Source: Mantamonas sphyraenae (taxonomy: Eukaryota; CRuMs; Mantamonadidae). From it: a DNA stretch of 64,000 nt. The stretch lies in NCBI GenBank assembly GCA_026936335.1, contig JAPMXV010000034.1:380001-444000 (forward strand). The letters are read 5' to 3'. The notes under the pieces are model-generated. The model saw nothing but the letters and a program-made list of their open reading frames with translations. It was not told where the DNA came from and ran no database searches. Both the position numbers and the translations under genes were made by a program. Positions 22,157-32,495 of this stretch are shown here, piece after piece; the first letter of the stretch is position 1; every line of letters starts with the position of its first letter.

Positions 22157-24224
22157 ATGGCAAGAAAAGAGGGATTTGTGGACTTTTTCATTCGAGGGTT
22201 GGCCATTGTGGTGGTGATGGTGGGCCTGTACGTGCAGCTGTTTCACAGGACATACCAGTGCTCGGACGAGGATGTGATTTCGGAAAAGGCGTGGTACAAG
22301 TACAAGGTGGAGGCGTCGAAGCGCGGGGATATGAAGATCACGCAGCATTACATTCGCATGCCGGACGGGACGCGGTTGGCTGTGGACGTGTACTTGCCCG
22401 GAAAGTGGCAATGGGGCACTCGGTTGCCGACGATGTTGCACTTTACGCGGTACTACCGGACGTGGAGGATGCGCTGGCCGTTTTCGTTGTTTATGGATGC
22501 GCAGTATAATATGAGGTGGGTGGTGGGGTGGGGGGGGGGGGGGGGGGGGGGGGGAAGGCGGGGAGAGGGGAGGAGGGAGAGGGGCTGACACGGGCAATGG
22601 GGGGATTCGGGGGGGGGCGCGGTGAGACAGGACGCAAAAGTTTATCGACAAGTTTGTGTCGGCAGAGTACGCGTGGGTGACGGTGGACGTGCGCGGGACT
22701 GGGGCGAGCTCGGGGGTGCGGAAGGTGGACTTTTCGCGGGAAGAAGTTGCAGACTACCAACACATCCTGGCGTGGGTGGTGAAGCAAAAGTTTTGCAACG
22801 GAAAGGTGGGGAGCACAGGGATCAGCTATGACGGGATGGCGGCGATCGCACTTGCGGCAGGGCAGGAGGAGTCGTCTGGGTTTCGGCCGGTAAAGGCAAT
22901 TGCGCCGCTGTTCAGCCCGATTGACGTGTACGCTGACCTGCTGATGCCCGGAGGAGTGCCGTGCAAGGGGTTTGTGGGCGACTACACGGCGTTTACGTAC
23001 AACCTGGAGCGCGGGACGGTGAACAACATCACAGGGCTGCCGACGCTGCTGAACTTTATGATGAAGTACGTGCTGAACGGGCCGGGATCGGCCAAGGGGG
23101 AGGAAGTGAAGCTGAAGAAGGCGCTGAAGGAACACAAGGAGAACTGGGTGATGACGGAGTATCTGGACGCGCTGCCGAACCGGGATAGCACGTTCCTGCT
23201 CGGGGATCGGTCGGTGATGCACGTGGACCGGCTGTCGCCACACACGCAGGTGAGCAAGCTGGCACGGCTGGGAGTCAAGGTGTACTCTGTGTCTGGGTTC
23301 TACGACAGCGCGGCGGTGCGTGGGTCTGCACAGCTGGTGGGGACGGTGGGCGGAAGCAAGCTGACGATTGGGCCGTGGACACACGGGGCGCGGAAGAACG
23401 CGTCTCCGTTTTCGACCAAGGCAGGGGTGTGCTTCGACATGTACTCGGACCTGGTGCGGTTCTTTGACGCGGCACTGAAGGGCAAGGAGAACGGGGTGGA
23501 AAAGGAGAGCTCGGTGTACTACTACCTGATGGGCGCGGAGCAGTGGAAGAGCGCCAAGTCGTTTCCGCCGCCGAACGCACGGATGGAGCGGCTGTACGTG
23601 AGCCAGGATGGGCGATTGGCGACGGGGGTGCCTGCAGCAGGGGAGATTCGGCACGAGGTGGCGTACAACACGACGAGCGGGCGAGTGTCGCGGTGGAACC
23701 TGGTGCAGCACCTGTACGGGCTGGTGACGTCATACGAGGGGGTGGAAAAGGGTCTGGAGGGCGGGCTTGTGCTGGAGGGAGAGAGGCTGGAGAAGGAAAA
23801 GGCGATCGTCGGGGCGCCGTGGGTGCGGCTGCACTTGGGAAGCGAGACGGGAGACGCAATTGTGTTTGCGTACCTGCTGGACGTGGATCGAGAGGGGAAT
23901 GTGAAGTACATCACAGAGGGAGTGCTTCGTGCGGAACACCGCGTGGTGCAGAAGCAGTACCCGCATGGGATCTCGTGCAAGGGGTTCCCGTACAGGTCGT
24001 TCCTTGCACGCGATCGCCGTGTGCTGCCCCGAGAAGGAGATGAGATGGTGATTCACATGCAACCTGTGGCATACGAGGTGCCGCGGGGACACAGGGTGCG
24101 GCTGGTGCTGACCGGAGCGGACGTGGACAACTTTGGTACGCCAAGCGATTTCCGCGCACCTGCCGAGTGGAGGATCGGGGTGGGTGGAGGGAAGTCATGG
24201 GTAGAGGTGCCTGTGTTGAGATAG
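22157..24224 (+). CDS. Membrane-anchored CocE/X-Pro dipeptidyl-peptidase-like hydrolase
   Basis: Exons 22157-22515 and 22631-24224 (donor GTGGGT, acceptor GACAG), 650 residues. The N-terminus is a signal anchor (FFIRGLAIVVVMVGLYVQLF). The catalytic part fits the S15/CocE-NonD alpha/beta hydrolases: RMPDGTRLAVDVYLP, VDVRGTGASSG, nucleophile elbow GSTGISYDG, then GFYDSAAV with a candidate acid and IGPWTHG with a candidate His. The C-terminal half is the jelly-roll domain typical of the family (EIRHEVAYNT; VRLVLTGADVDNF). Known members cleave X-Pro dipeptides or esters such as cocaine; the substrate here is unknown. The topology suggests a lumenal or extracellular enzyme. The single intron contains a run of about 26 G. 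It lies 42 nt after the Roco gene on the same strand. Confidence 0.85.
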
Positions 24225-24240
24225 GGGAGTAAAGTGGTGT

Positions 24241-24648
24241 TCATTTGTGGAGGGCGAGGGCGAGGGCTGAGCGGCGTGCTTGGACCTGGTCCATGAGACG
24301 AGAGGCGGCGGAAGAGGCACGAGGGGAGGAAAGGAGCATGAGCTGGCAGTTGATGCGGGCGCCGCGAAGAGTGAGGTCGCTGAGGCGGTGGAGGAGGCGA
24401 TCGGCATCGGAACAGGTTGCGCGAAAGGCGTCGGCGTAGGAGCGGATGTCGAGCTGGCGCTGGTCAGAGAGAGCGAGGAGGGAGTTGTGGGAGGGCGGGG
24501 AGGGCGGGCGTGAGGAAGGGGAGGATGGAAAGAGCATTTGCTTTTTTTGGGGTGGTTTGCTCGAAAGTTGAAGATCGAGCGAAGCGGAGGTTGAGTCGCG
24601 CGGTCGTTTGTTGGATGGTTGCGGGGATGTAGACGTAGGTGTGGACAT
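24241..24648 (-). CDS. Small hypothetical protein
   Basis: A 135-residue frame starting at MSTPTSTSPQ, the first ATG after a long Pro/Ser/Thr-rich open stretch that looks like composition. The first half is Ser/Pro/Lys-rich and includes a possible basic nuclear signal (NKRPRD). The second half is predicted helical (SLLALSDQRQLDIRSYADAF; DADRLLHRLSDLTLRGARI; ASRLMDQVQARRSALALALHK). I do not recognise it. Support is modest: helical periodicity and its fit between two well-defined plus-strand genes (stop at 24224, HRD1 ATG at 24927). It could be a chance frame. Confidence 0.35.
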   Translation of the reverse strand: MSTPTSTSPQPSNKRPRDSTSASLDLQLSSKPPQKKQMLFPSSPSSRPPSPPSHNSLLALSDQRQLDIRSYADAFRATCSDADRLLHRLSDLTLRGARINCQLMLLSSPRASSAASRLMDQVQARRSALALALHK

Positions 24649-24926
24649 GAAGAGTGGGGGGGTGGACGGGGGGATGATGGCGATGAGGAGAAGGAGAAGG
24701 AGGAGGGTGGAGGCGATGAGGGTGGGGGGTGTTGTCGTTGGGGTGGATGGCGCAGTGTGGAGGAGAATGAAGAAAGGTGTGGATCCTGACATGGGCGGGG
24801 GAGGGAAGGAGAGCGGAAGAACGGGTAGGAGCGGGGAGGGCATGTAGTAGTCGGGTGGGAGGATGGGACTTGGCATGGGGGAGGGGGGGAGATTGGTGGG
24901 GGTGGCGCAGGCGGGGCCAAGAACGG

Positions 24927-26214
24927 ATGGTCGGGTTCGCCACATACGTGGGGGGTTCAGCGATACTGGCAGTGTCGGTGGTGGTGTCGGCGTATGCAAA
25001 CAAGGGCCACTTTTATCCGACGGTGGTCCACCTGGTGAACAGCAAGGGGAACCTGCTGGTAAGGGGGAGGAGGGGGAGGGAAATGAGGGTGGTGCTGACG
25101 CAAAGGGGTGGGTGGGTTGCAGGTGCTGGGACACTTTGTGCTGGTGTGTATGCTGGCCGGGGCAAAGATGGTGCAGCGAGTGTTTCTCGGAAAGCTGGGC
25201 GGGTTGGAAGGGGAGGTGGGTTGGGTGGGGTTTGAGATTTTTGAGTTTCCGTCCGGGAAGTGTGGGGCAGAGAGATGGAGAGGGAGGAGGGTGGTGGAGA
25301 GAGAGCGGGAGAGAGGGGAGAGGGAGAGAGTGGGAGAGAGGGGTTAGGAGGTGAACGGGAATGGAGGGTTGGGGCACTGACACGGGAGGTGGACGGTGAC
25401 GTCACGGCAGCAACTGGCGGGGCAAGTGAAGGTTTGGATCATGGAGACGCTGATTGCAATGACTGTGTTCCGATCGGACTTTACGGCGCGGTTTGTGTTT
25501 ATGTTTTTCGCGTTTCTGATTGTAAAGGGCCTGCACTGGCTGTGCAACGTGCGGGTGGACGCGATCGAACAGAGGCCGACGGTAAAGTGGAATGAGCACG
25601 CACGGCTGCTGGGACTGATGGTGGGGCTCGGGTGCGTGGACGGGATCGGGGTGGTTGTGTGTGGACACTGGACGTGGGCGTACGGCCCGTCGATGATGCT
25701 GTTGTTCCTGTTTGAGTCGCTGGCAATGTCGGGACTGGCGGTGTACTCTGTGCTGAAGTACATGATTGTGATGCGGGATTGGAACGCAGGCGGGAACTGG
25801 GACGACAAGTTTGCGTACAAGTTTTACGTGGAGCTGGGGCGGGACCTGTACCAGTTTGTGTTGTATATTGGGTTCTTTGCGACGATTGTGGTGTACTACG
25901 GGATGCCGATCCACATTATGCGGGAGCTGTATCTGACGTTTCAGAGCCTTCGGCAGCGGATTGTGGATCTGCTGCAGTATCTAGAGGCAACGCGGGACAT
26001 GAACAGCCGGTACGCGGATGCGACGGAGGAGGACCTGTGCGACGGGGTGCGGTGCTGCGTGTGCCAGTTTCAGATGCGGCACGGGCAGTCAAACACGCCG
26101 AAGAAACTGGGGTGTGGGCACATCATGCACATGCAGTGCTTGCGGCAGTGGATGGCGACGCGGCAGAGCTGCCCGCTGTGTCGGAGGAGTGTGTTGGAAG
26201 GGGAGGAGCGATGA
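24927..26214 (+). CDS. HRD1: HRD1/synoviolin ER-associated-degradation E3 ubiquitin ligase
   Basis: Exons 24927-25058, 25123-25215, 25411-26214 (donors GTAAGG and GTGGGT, acceptors TTGCAG and CGGCAG), all phase 0, 342 residues. The membrane domain matches HRD1 closely: KGHFYPTVVHLVNSKG at the first hairpin, VFRSDFTARFV and KGLHWLCNVRVDAIEQRP (human KCFHWLAEDRVDFMERSP), then NWDDKFAYKFYVELGRD. A RING-H2 finger starts at Cys290 (CCVC, then CGHIMHMQC and CPLC). The long Pro-rich cytosolic tail of animal HRD1 is absent; the protein ends 12 residues after the last RING Cys. HRD1 forms the retrotranslocation channel and ubiquitinates ER proteins. The stop codon overlaps the ATG of its partner HRD3 (ATGA at 26211). 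Confidence 0.92.
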
Positions 26215-28592
26215 CGTCGCAAAATCAAACAAAAGACTCTTTTCTGATGCAGGTGCGGAAGCGTGCAGTGTTGTGGGCGGCGGTGGTGGTGATGCTGGGA
26301 GCGGCGTGCTGGGGAGCCAAGGTGGAGGAGGGTGGGGACGGAGGGATCAGCAAGGCGGTGGAAACGCCTGCGTGGCGTGCGCTGGAAAGGCTGCCGGCGG
26401 ATGTGGAGGAGCGGGTGGAGGCGAAAATGGCACGGGTGGCGTTCCGGTTTGCGGACAAGACGCTTGGGAAACGGTATAGGTTTGAGGAGGCGGAGCACAG
26501 CGCGGCGACGGTGGTGATTGTGGTGGGGGACGTGCGTGTGTACGACGAGGAAGGGCGGCTGGAGGCGTTTGAAGGGAGTGAGGAGGCGTTGCTGGAGTTT
26601 GCCGAGGCGGCGATGGGGTCGGAGGAGTTTCGTAGCAAGGGAGGGGGAGTGGGGAGGGAGGATGGGGAGGAGGGGGAGGAGGGGGAGGAGGGGGAGGACG
26701 GGGAGGAGGGGTATGAGGATATGGGGCTGGGGCTGGGGCTGGGGCTGGGGCTGGGGGGGGACGGGGACGGGGAGGAGTTTCCGTCTGTGTCGCCTGCGGA
26801 CCCAGAGACGACATTGACGCCGTACGGGCACGGGAGGGATGAGGAGTACAAGGAAGTGTACAGGGTGCTGGTGAGCAACGGGTCGGCGACGTCGTACGAG
26901 GAGAAACTGGAGGCGATGGGGCGGCTGGAGTCGCTGGTGGAGGGGAAGCACGGAGGGGCGATGAACGTGCTGGGGGACATCTATCGGGACGGGGAACTGG
27001 TGGAACGGAACGGGACGCGAGCACTGGAGCTGTACAAAGGGGCGGCGGAGGTTGGAGACCCGCAGGGGCAACGGTCGGTGGGGTTTGCGGCGCTGGAGAG
27101 CGGGGAGCGAGGGGTGGGGCTGTTGCATCTGGAGTTTGCGGCGCGGGGAGGAGACATGGAAGCGATGATGGCGCTTGGGCATCGGCATCTGTACGGGCAC
27201 GGGGTGCCAAAGTCGTGTTTGGCGGCGGCGCGGTACTACGGGGCGGTGGCGCAGGAGGTGGTGTACCAGATCCAGGAAGAAGGGCTGGCAACGGTGGTGG
27301 AGCGGGATAGGCTGAGTGACGACGAGTTGGACGTGAATGCGCGGCGGAAACACCGGGACGCGCAGGTGGTGGGGTTCTACAGGCACAACGCGGAGATGGG
27401 AGACGCGAACGCACAGGTGGCGATGGGAGACATCCACTACTACGGGATGCACGGGCAGGCGCGGGATGCGGCGGCGGCCGGGCGGTACTACCGGCAGGCG
27501 GCGAACCGGGGCAACGCGCTGGGCCAGGCCGGGCTGGGCCACATGTATGCGCAGGGGACGGGGGTCACACAGAACAACGAGACGGCGCTGCGGTTGTACC
27601 GGATGGCGGCGGGGAAGAATGAGCCGAGCGCGATGAACGGGCTGGGGTTTATGTACATGTACGGGTACGGGGTCAAGGTGAACCTGACGATGGCAATGGA
27701 CTACTTCACGCGGGCGGCACACATGGGCAACACGGAAGGGCAGCTGAACCTGGGACTGGTGTACATGACGGGGATGGGCAAGGTGGGGAAGGACGTGCGG
27801 AAGGCGGTGCAGTACCTGCAAATGGCGGCGAACCAGGGCCAGGTGGAGGCGATGTACCACCTGGGGCGGATGCACGAGGAGGGGCTGGGCACGGCGCGGT
27901 CGTGCGCACAGGCGGTGCAGCTGTACAAAACGGTGAGCGAGCGGGGCGGAGTGGGGGCCGGGCTGGGCAAGGCGTACGCGCTGTACGAGGACGGGGACGT
28001 GGACGGAGCGCTGGCAGCGTACGAGCGGCTGGCCGGGATGGGGTTTGAGCTGGCGGCAAGCAACGCCGCGTGGATTTATGACCGGGTGCTGGCGAGCGGG
28101 GAGGAGAGGCACAGGCGTGCGCTGCGGTACTACATGCAGGCGGCGGAGCAGGGGAACGTGGACGCCAAGTCGCGCATGGGGGACCTGGCGTTTTACGGTC
28201 TGGGGCGGAACGTGTCGTACGAGCGTGCGGTGGAGTACTACGCGGAGGCGGCAGCGTTTAGGCACCCGCAGGCGATGTTCAACCTGGCGTGGATGCACCA
28301 GATGGGCCTGGGGATCGCGCAGGACTTTCATCTGGCGAAACGGTACTACGATTTGGTGGCGGAGACGAGCGCAAGCGGTTGGGTGCCGGCACGGCTGGCA
28401 GAGGTGGGGCTGGCGGCGCAGTTTGTGTGGACGACGCGGTGGGAGGAGGTGGAGGGGGCGGTGGGGAGGGTGGAGTGGCCAGAGTGGGTCGTGGAGGTGT
28501 GGGAGTGGTGTGATTTGGACGGGGTGTTGGTGGTGGTGTTGGCGGTGGTGTTGGCGGTGGTGGTGGGGGTGAAGTGGGTGGTGGTTGGGTGA
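26211..28592 (+). CDS. SEL1L: HRD3/SEL1L ER-associated-degradation adaptor, SEL1 repeats
   Basis: 793 residues from the ATG at 26211, or 781 from the ATG at 26247, which opens directly on the signal peptide (QVRKRAVLWAAVVVMLGAACWGA). Human SEL1L has 794. A Glu/Gly-rich acidic segment with a (GLGL)n run follows, then about 11-12 SEL1 repeats (e.g. NAQVAMGDIHYYGMHGQ; NALGQAGLGHMYAQGTGV; QVEAMYHLGRMHEEGLG). Near the C-terminus is the conserved HRD3/SEL1L pattern (FNLAWMHQMGLGIAQDFHLAKRYYD) and a hydrophobic anchor (VLVVVLAVVLAVVVGVKWVVV). SEL1L/HRD3 is the lumenal partner that stabilises HRD1 and recruits substrates, so adjacency with HRD1 is functionally meaningful. The HDAC ATG lies 44 nt after this stop. 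Confidence 0.92.
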   Translation: MTSQNQTKDSFLMQVRKRAVLWAAVVVMLGAACWGAKVEEGGDGGISKAVETPAWRALERLPADVEERVEAKMARVAFRFADKTLGKRYRFEEAEHSAATVVIVVGDVRVYDEEGRLEAFEGSEEALLEFAEAAMGSEEFRSKGGGVGREDGEEGEEGEEGEDGEEGYEDMGLGLGLGLGLGGDGDGEEFPSVSPADPETTLTPYGHGRDEEYKEVYRVLVSNGSATSYEEKLEAMGRLESLVEGKHGGAMNVLGDIYRDGELVERNGTRALELYKGAAEVGDPQGQRSVGFAALESGERGVGLLHLEFAARGGDMEAMMALGHRHLYGHGVPKSCLAAARYYGAVAQEVVYQIQEEGLATVVERDRLSDDELDVNARRKHRDAQVVGFYRHNAEMGDANAQVAMGDIHYYGMHGQARDAAAAGRYYRQAANRGNALGQAGLGHMYAQGTGVTQNNETALRLYRMAAGKNEPSAMNGLGFMYMYGYGVKVNLTMAMDYFTRAAHMGNTEGQLNLGLVYMTGMGKVGKDVRKAVQYLQMAANQGQVEAMYHLGRMHEEGLGTARSCAQAVQLYKTVSERGGVGAGLGKAYALYEDGDVDGALAAYERLAGMGFELAASNAAWIYDRVLASGEERHRRALRYYMQAAEQGNVDAKSRMGDLAFYGLGRNVSYERAVEYYAEAAAFRHPQAMFNLAWMHQMGLGIAQDFHLAKRYYDLVAETSASGWVPARLAEVGLAAQFVWTTRWEEVEGAVGRVEWPEWVVEVWEWCDLDGVLVVVLAVVLAVVVGVKWVVVG

Positions 28593-28636
28593 GGGGGGGG
28601 TGGGGCTGTGGGAGCTGAGCCAAACAAATTCGCCCG

Positions 28637-30638
28637 ATGAGCAACAAGCGCATTTCGTACTTTTACGACGGTGAGTCCTGCATGTACATGCCTACGCACA
28701 GGGATGCGCCGCCTTTGCTGACTAAAGTGCACCATGGGCGTACACAGCGGAGCTGGGAGACTTCCACTACGGGCCAGGCCACCCGATGAAACCGCATCGC
28801 ATTCGCATGACGCATAACCTGCTGATGAACTACAACGGGATGTACGACGCTATGGACATCTATGTAGGTGGAACCGATTGTGCTGGGCTGTGTCTCTTGC
28901 GCTGCATGCTCGGGTGTGCCCCATCGTGCAGGTGGCCGGCCTCGCCCCGGCGTGGAAAAGAGGGGATCAAGGGTCGACACGAGAGACAGGCTGACACACA
29001 GCACACGCACACAGCGTCCACGCCACGCCTCCTTCAAGGAGATGACCAAGTTCCACGCCGATGATTATGTGGACTTTCTCCGGCGTATCTGCCCTGACAA
29101 CATGGAGACGTACTCGAAGCAGCTGCACCGGTGTACGTCAGCTCGCGAGCGAGGTGGCCAAAGTGCCCGCCGCTGACACGCTTCCGCCACCGCCACCGCC
29201 ACCGCCACCGCCACCGCCACCACCGCATGCACAGTCAACGTGGGCGAAGACTGCCCCGTGTACGAGGGCCTGTACGAGTTTTGCCAGCTCAGCGCAGGCG
29301 GTAGCGTCGGTAAGTTGGAAGATTGAGTGATGATTCCGTCGGGAAACGCGCAGCAGCTCTGCTTCTTTCTGACACGTTGGCCGCGGGATCAGACGGCGCC
29401 GCAAAGATCAACACAGAACAGTGCGACATTGCGATCAACTGGGCTGGCGGGCTGCACCACGCGAAAAAGAGCGAGGCGAGCGGGTTCTGCTACGTGAACG
29501 ACATTGTGCTCGGGATCCTCGAGCTGCTCAAGTAGGTGGGGGTTGGTGTGCGCAGGTAGACTGCATGGACGACACACTCACATGGACACACAGACACCAC
29601 CAGCGTGTGATGTACCTGGACATTGACATCCACCACGGGGACGGGGTCGAAGAGGCGTTTTACACGACGGACCGGGTCATGACGGTGTCCTTCCACAAGT
29701 ACGGCGAGTACTTCCCGGGCACAGGCGACGTCAAGGACGCCGGAGCAGGCAAGGGCAAGAACTATTCGATCAATTTCCCGCTGAACGACGGGATTGACGA
29801 CGAGTCGTACCGCAGCATCTTTGTGCCTGTGATGCAGGCGGTGATGGACAGCTTCCGCCCGGGAGCCATTGTGATGCAATGCGGAGCGGACTCACTGAGT
29901 GGAGATCGGCTGGGCTGCTTCAACCTGTCGCTGAAGGGCCACGGTGAGTGCGTGGAGTTTATGAAGAGCTTTGGGGTGCCGATGCTGGTCCTGGGCGGTG
30001 GCGGGTACACGATCCGCAACGTGGCGCGCTGCTGGGCGTACGAGACGTCACTGTTGCTGGACCGCCAGATTGACGACGAGCTGCCGTACAACGACTACTT
30101 TGAGTACTTTGGGCCGGACTTTCGCCTGCACATCCCGACGAGCAACATGGAGAATCTGAACAGCAAAAAGTTCCTGGAAGACACAAAAATCGAGCTGTTG
30201 GAGTACCTGCGGCAGTTGGACCACGCACCCAGCGTGCAGCAGCACATGCCGCCGCCCGACCACGAGCTGCCTTCGGACGACGACGAGGACAAGGACCCCG
30301 AGGTGCGCATCTCTGAGCGCGATCTCGACAAGCGGTTGGTGTCGAACGAAGAGTTTTCGGACAGCGGCGACGAGGGCGACGGACGGCGGAACAACGACGG
30401 GGACGACGACGACGAAATGATGCACAAGCGGCCGTCGCAGATCAGGCGGGAAACGGCAGCCAAGGGCAAAGCCAAGGCCGAGGGAGCGGCCTCCAGCAGT
30501 CGCTTTGTGGCCGGAAAGGACGTCCCACAGCTGCAGGATGTCGTGTCTGGCGCAGGGGCGAAGAAGGGTGCAAAGAAGGAGGAGGTCCCGGCGGACGGGG
30601 ACAAGGAGGAGGATGGGACTATGGATGTGGAAGAATGA
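28637..30638 (+). CDS. HDAC1: Class I histone deacetylase (HDAC1/2/RPD3 type)
   Basis: Six exons: 28637-28670, 28748-28863, 29015-29132, 29235-29309, 29393-29531, 29594-30638; 508 residues, the most intron-rich gene here. Splicing reconstructs the RPD3 fold: [51 protein letters not shown] with the catalytic His pair, [14 protein letters not shown] and [12 protein letters not shown] with zinc ligands, and [15 protein letters not shown] with the catalytic Tyr. The tail is acidic and then Lys-rich, as in HDAC1/2, including [12 protein letters not shown], a candidate CK2 site. It removes acetyl groups from histones within corepressor complexes. The third intron contains a CCGCCA repeat. It begins 44 nt after HRD3. 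Confidence 0.95.
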
Positions 30639-30669
30639 AGAATGAAGAATGAATGAATGGGTTGGGGTT

Positions 30670-31692
30670 TTACTCGACACGAACCAGCCGGATCTTTCGC
30701 TTTTGTGAGGGCGAATACAGCAGGTTCTGCTTGCGAAAGCTGGAGGAGGAGGAGGAGGCGGAGGAGGAGGAGGAGGAGGCGGAGGAGGAGGGAGGGACGT
30801 AGTAGAGAGGTTCGGGCTCGGGTTCGGGGTCGTGCGAGTCCTGGGGCACGTCAGAGGCGTCGAGGTCGGATGCAGGGCGTGGGCGCTTGCGTGAGAGCGT
30901 GGCGAGGAGGCGCTGCTTCTCGAGGTCGACAAGGCTGGTGGGCAGGGCTGCATCGCAGATGGCAAAGGCCACGTCGTCGCCCGAGGTGGTGATGGTGGCC
31001 TGGGAGGGATCTGTGGTGACGGCGCCGGCAGCCAGGGTGACGAGCGGGGCAAAGGCCTTGTGGTCGGCGTCGGAGGGAAAGTAGACGGTGTGGCCTTGGT
31101 ATAGTGTGTGTCGCTTGCCAGTGTGTGCATAGGGGTTGTGGAGGGCAAGGAGGTCGTCGTGGATGGGCGCGCGCACGTCGTCGGAGACGGTGAGGGTGTG
31201 GAGGAAGGCCGGAGAGACGACAGGGACGCCGTAGATGAGGGCCTGCAGGAGCTTGGTGGTGATCTTGAGAGGGTCCATGATGAGGACAGTTGTGGAAGGA
31301 GTCAGGGCAGGGGCAAGGGTGGCTCCGACGGAGGCCAGGTCCTTGGCCAGGGTGGCGCGCGCGAGGGACGTCAGGCCAGAGGAGGCGGCCACGACATCCC
31401 AGTGTGTGACGTAAAGGTGGTTTCGAGAGGCGCCGAGTTGGTATGTGTGGTCGTGGGCGAGGACGGGGGAGTCGGAGGGGTCGTAGTGGGTGTGTGTGGT
31501 GAGGTCTGTGAGGCCGAAGCGGGAGTGGATGATCAGCTGGGGCGGGGCGGAGGTGTCTGTCCAGCGCAGGGTCAGGTGGAGACGGGAGACGTTCTTGTCC
31601 ATGATGGGCACGGTGCAATCCTTGCGGCCGAGGGTGGTGTCGCCCGCACGGAGGATGTGGGTGTGGTTGGCGATGGAAAGGCGCCAAGGCAT
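30670..31692 (-). CDS. NBS1/nibrin-like FHA-BRCT protein
   Basis: 340 residues, single exon. The N-terminus is an FHA domain: ILRAGDTTLGRKDC with the phosphate-binding Gly-Arg, KNVSRLHLTLRW with the conserved Ser-Arg-x-x-His, then LIIHSRFGLTDL. A BRCT-like region follows (LYVTHWDVVAASSGLTSLARA; LLQALIYGVPVVSPAFLHTL). FHA directly followed by BRCT at the N-terminus is the nibrin arrangement. Ser- and Glu/Pro-rich low complexity leads to a basic C-terminal tail (SPSQKRKIRLVRVE). Nibrin is the phosphopeptide-binding arm of the MRE11-RAD50 complex. I do not see a certain MRE11- or ATM-binding motif, so the name is tentative. Its first ~280 nt are duplicated, inverted, at 46582. Confidence 0.65.
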   Translation of the reverse strand: MPWRLSIANHTHILRAGDTTLGRKDCTVPIMDKNVSRLHLTLRWTDTSAPPQLIIHSRFGLTDLTTHTHYDPSDSPVLAHDHTYQLGASRNHLYVTHWDVVAASSGLTSLARATLAKDLASVGATLAPALTPSTTVLIMDPLKITTKLLQALIYGVPVVSPAFLHTLTVSDDVRAPIHDDLLALHNPYAHTGKRHTLYQGHTVYFPSDADHKAFAPLVTLAAGAVTTDPSQATITTSGDDVAFAICDAALPTSLVDLEKQRLLATLSRKRPRPASDLDASDVPQDSHDPEPEPEPLYYVPPSSSASSSSSSASSSSSSFRKQNLLYSPSQKRKIRLVRVE

Positions 31693-31754
31693 GGATAAAT
31701 AGGGGGGTTGTATTGGGTGTGGGGGGGGGGGGAGGGGGGGGAGGGGGGGGTGGA

Positions 31755-32228
31755 CTAGGGCTCCTCCATGGCGAGGGCAAGGTCGGCAAAGGTGGGCAGG
31801 GAGTCGTCGAGATCGAGGTAGGAGACGAGGACGGAACGGGAGGAGGAGGAGGAGGAGGTGGTGGTGGTGCGCAAGGAAAAGTCAAGGTAGCGGGAGAGGA
31901 GTGACTGGCGGAGGACGGTCTGGGTGGCGCCTGGAATGAGGCGTGCGAGGGCGGGGAGGTCGTTGGGGGCGCAGCCGAGGAGGGCGGTGGCGACGTCGTC
32001 AAAGGCAACGGCGGGGAGGACAAGGTCACCACTGGCGAGCTGGAGGTCTAGAGTGGCGAGCCATGACGGGGTGGAGGAGTGGGAGAAGGATTTTGGGCAG
32101 TAGAGAGGGGCGTCGTTGTGGACGAGAGCGTCGAGGTCAATGTCGCCGTACTTGAGGCGGAGCGGGGCAGAGCAGGATGGGCAGAGTGGAGTGAGGGTGA
32201 GGGAGGCGTCGAGGATGTGGCCAAGCAT
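31755..32228 (-). CDS. Hypothetical protein with CxxC motif
   Basis: 157 residues starting MLGHILDASLTLTPLCPSC. A CPSC pair and a later single Cys (LYCPKSF) suggest part of a zinc ribbon, but a fourth ligand is not evident. The rest is hydrophobic/acidic with a Ser/Thr run and ends LALAMEEP. I do not recognise the family. Being coding is supported by the inverted copy at 46046-46518, which is nearly identical but carries a one-base deletion. It lies 62 nt upstream of the NBS1-like gene on the same strand. The upstream side is poly-G/C low complexity. Confidence 0.5.
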   Translation of the reverse strand: MLGHILDASLTLTPLCPSCSAPLRLKYGDIDLDALVHNDAPLYCPKSFSHSSTPSWLATLDLQLASGDLVLPAVAFDDVATALLGCAPNDLPALARLIPGATQTVLRQSLLSRYLDFSLRTTTTSSSSSSRSVLVSYLDLDDSLPTFADLALAMEEP

Positions 32229-32452
32229 CGGGTGGGGTAGGGGGGGGGAAAAGGGGGGGGGGTATGGGGGGAACGGGAGTAGGCGGGCGGGTAGGTTTGG
32301 GTGAGTTGGGGGGGAGGGGGGGGAGGGGGGGGGAGGGGAGATGAGGGTGGGGGGAGTGGGGAGTGGGGGTGGGAGTGGGGGTGGAGAGGGGAACAAATGG
32401 ATTGAGGGTGGGGTGATGATGGTGTGGTGGGAATGCAGAGAGAGAGAGAGAG

Positions 32453-32495
<43 letters not shown>

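Noticed and set aside
18326-22651. 1441-codon antisense open frame opposite the Roco gene
   Set aside because: His/Pro/Leu-rich, no recognisable motif, runs through the hydrolase gene start as well; composition effect.
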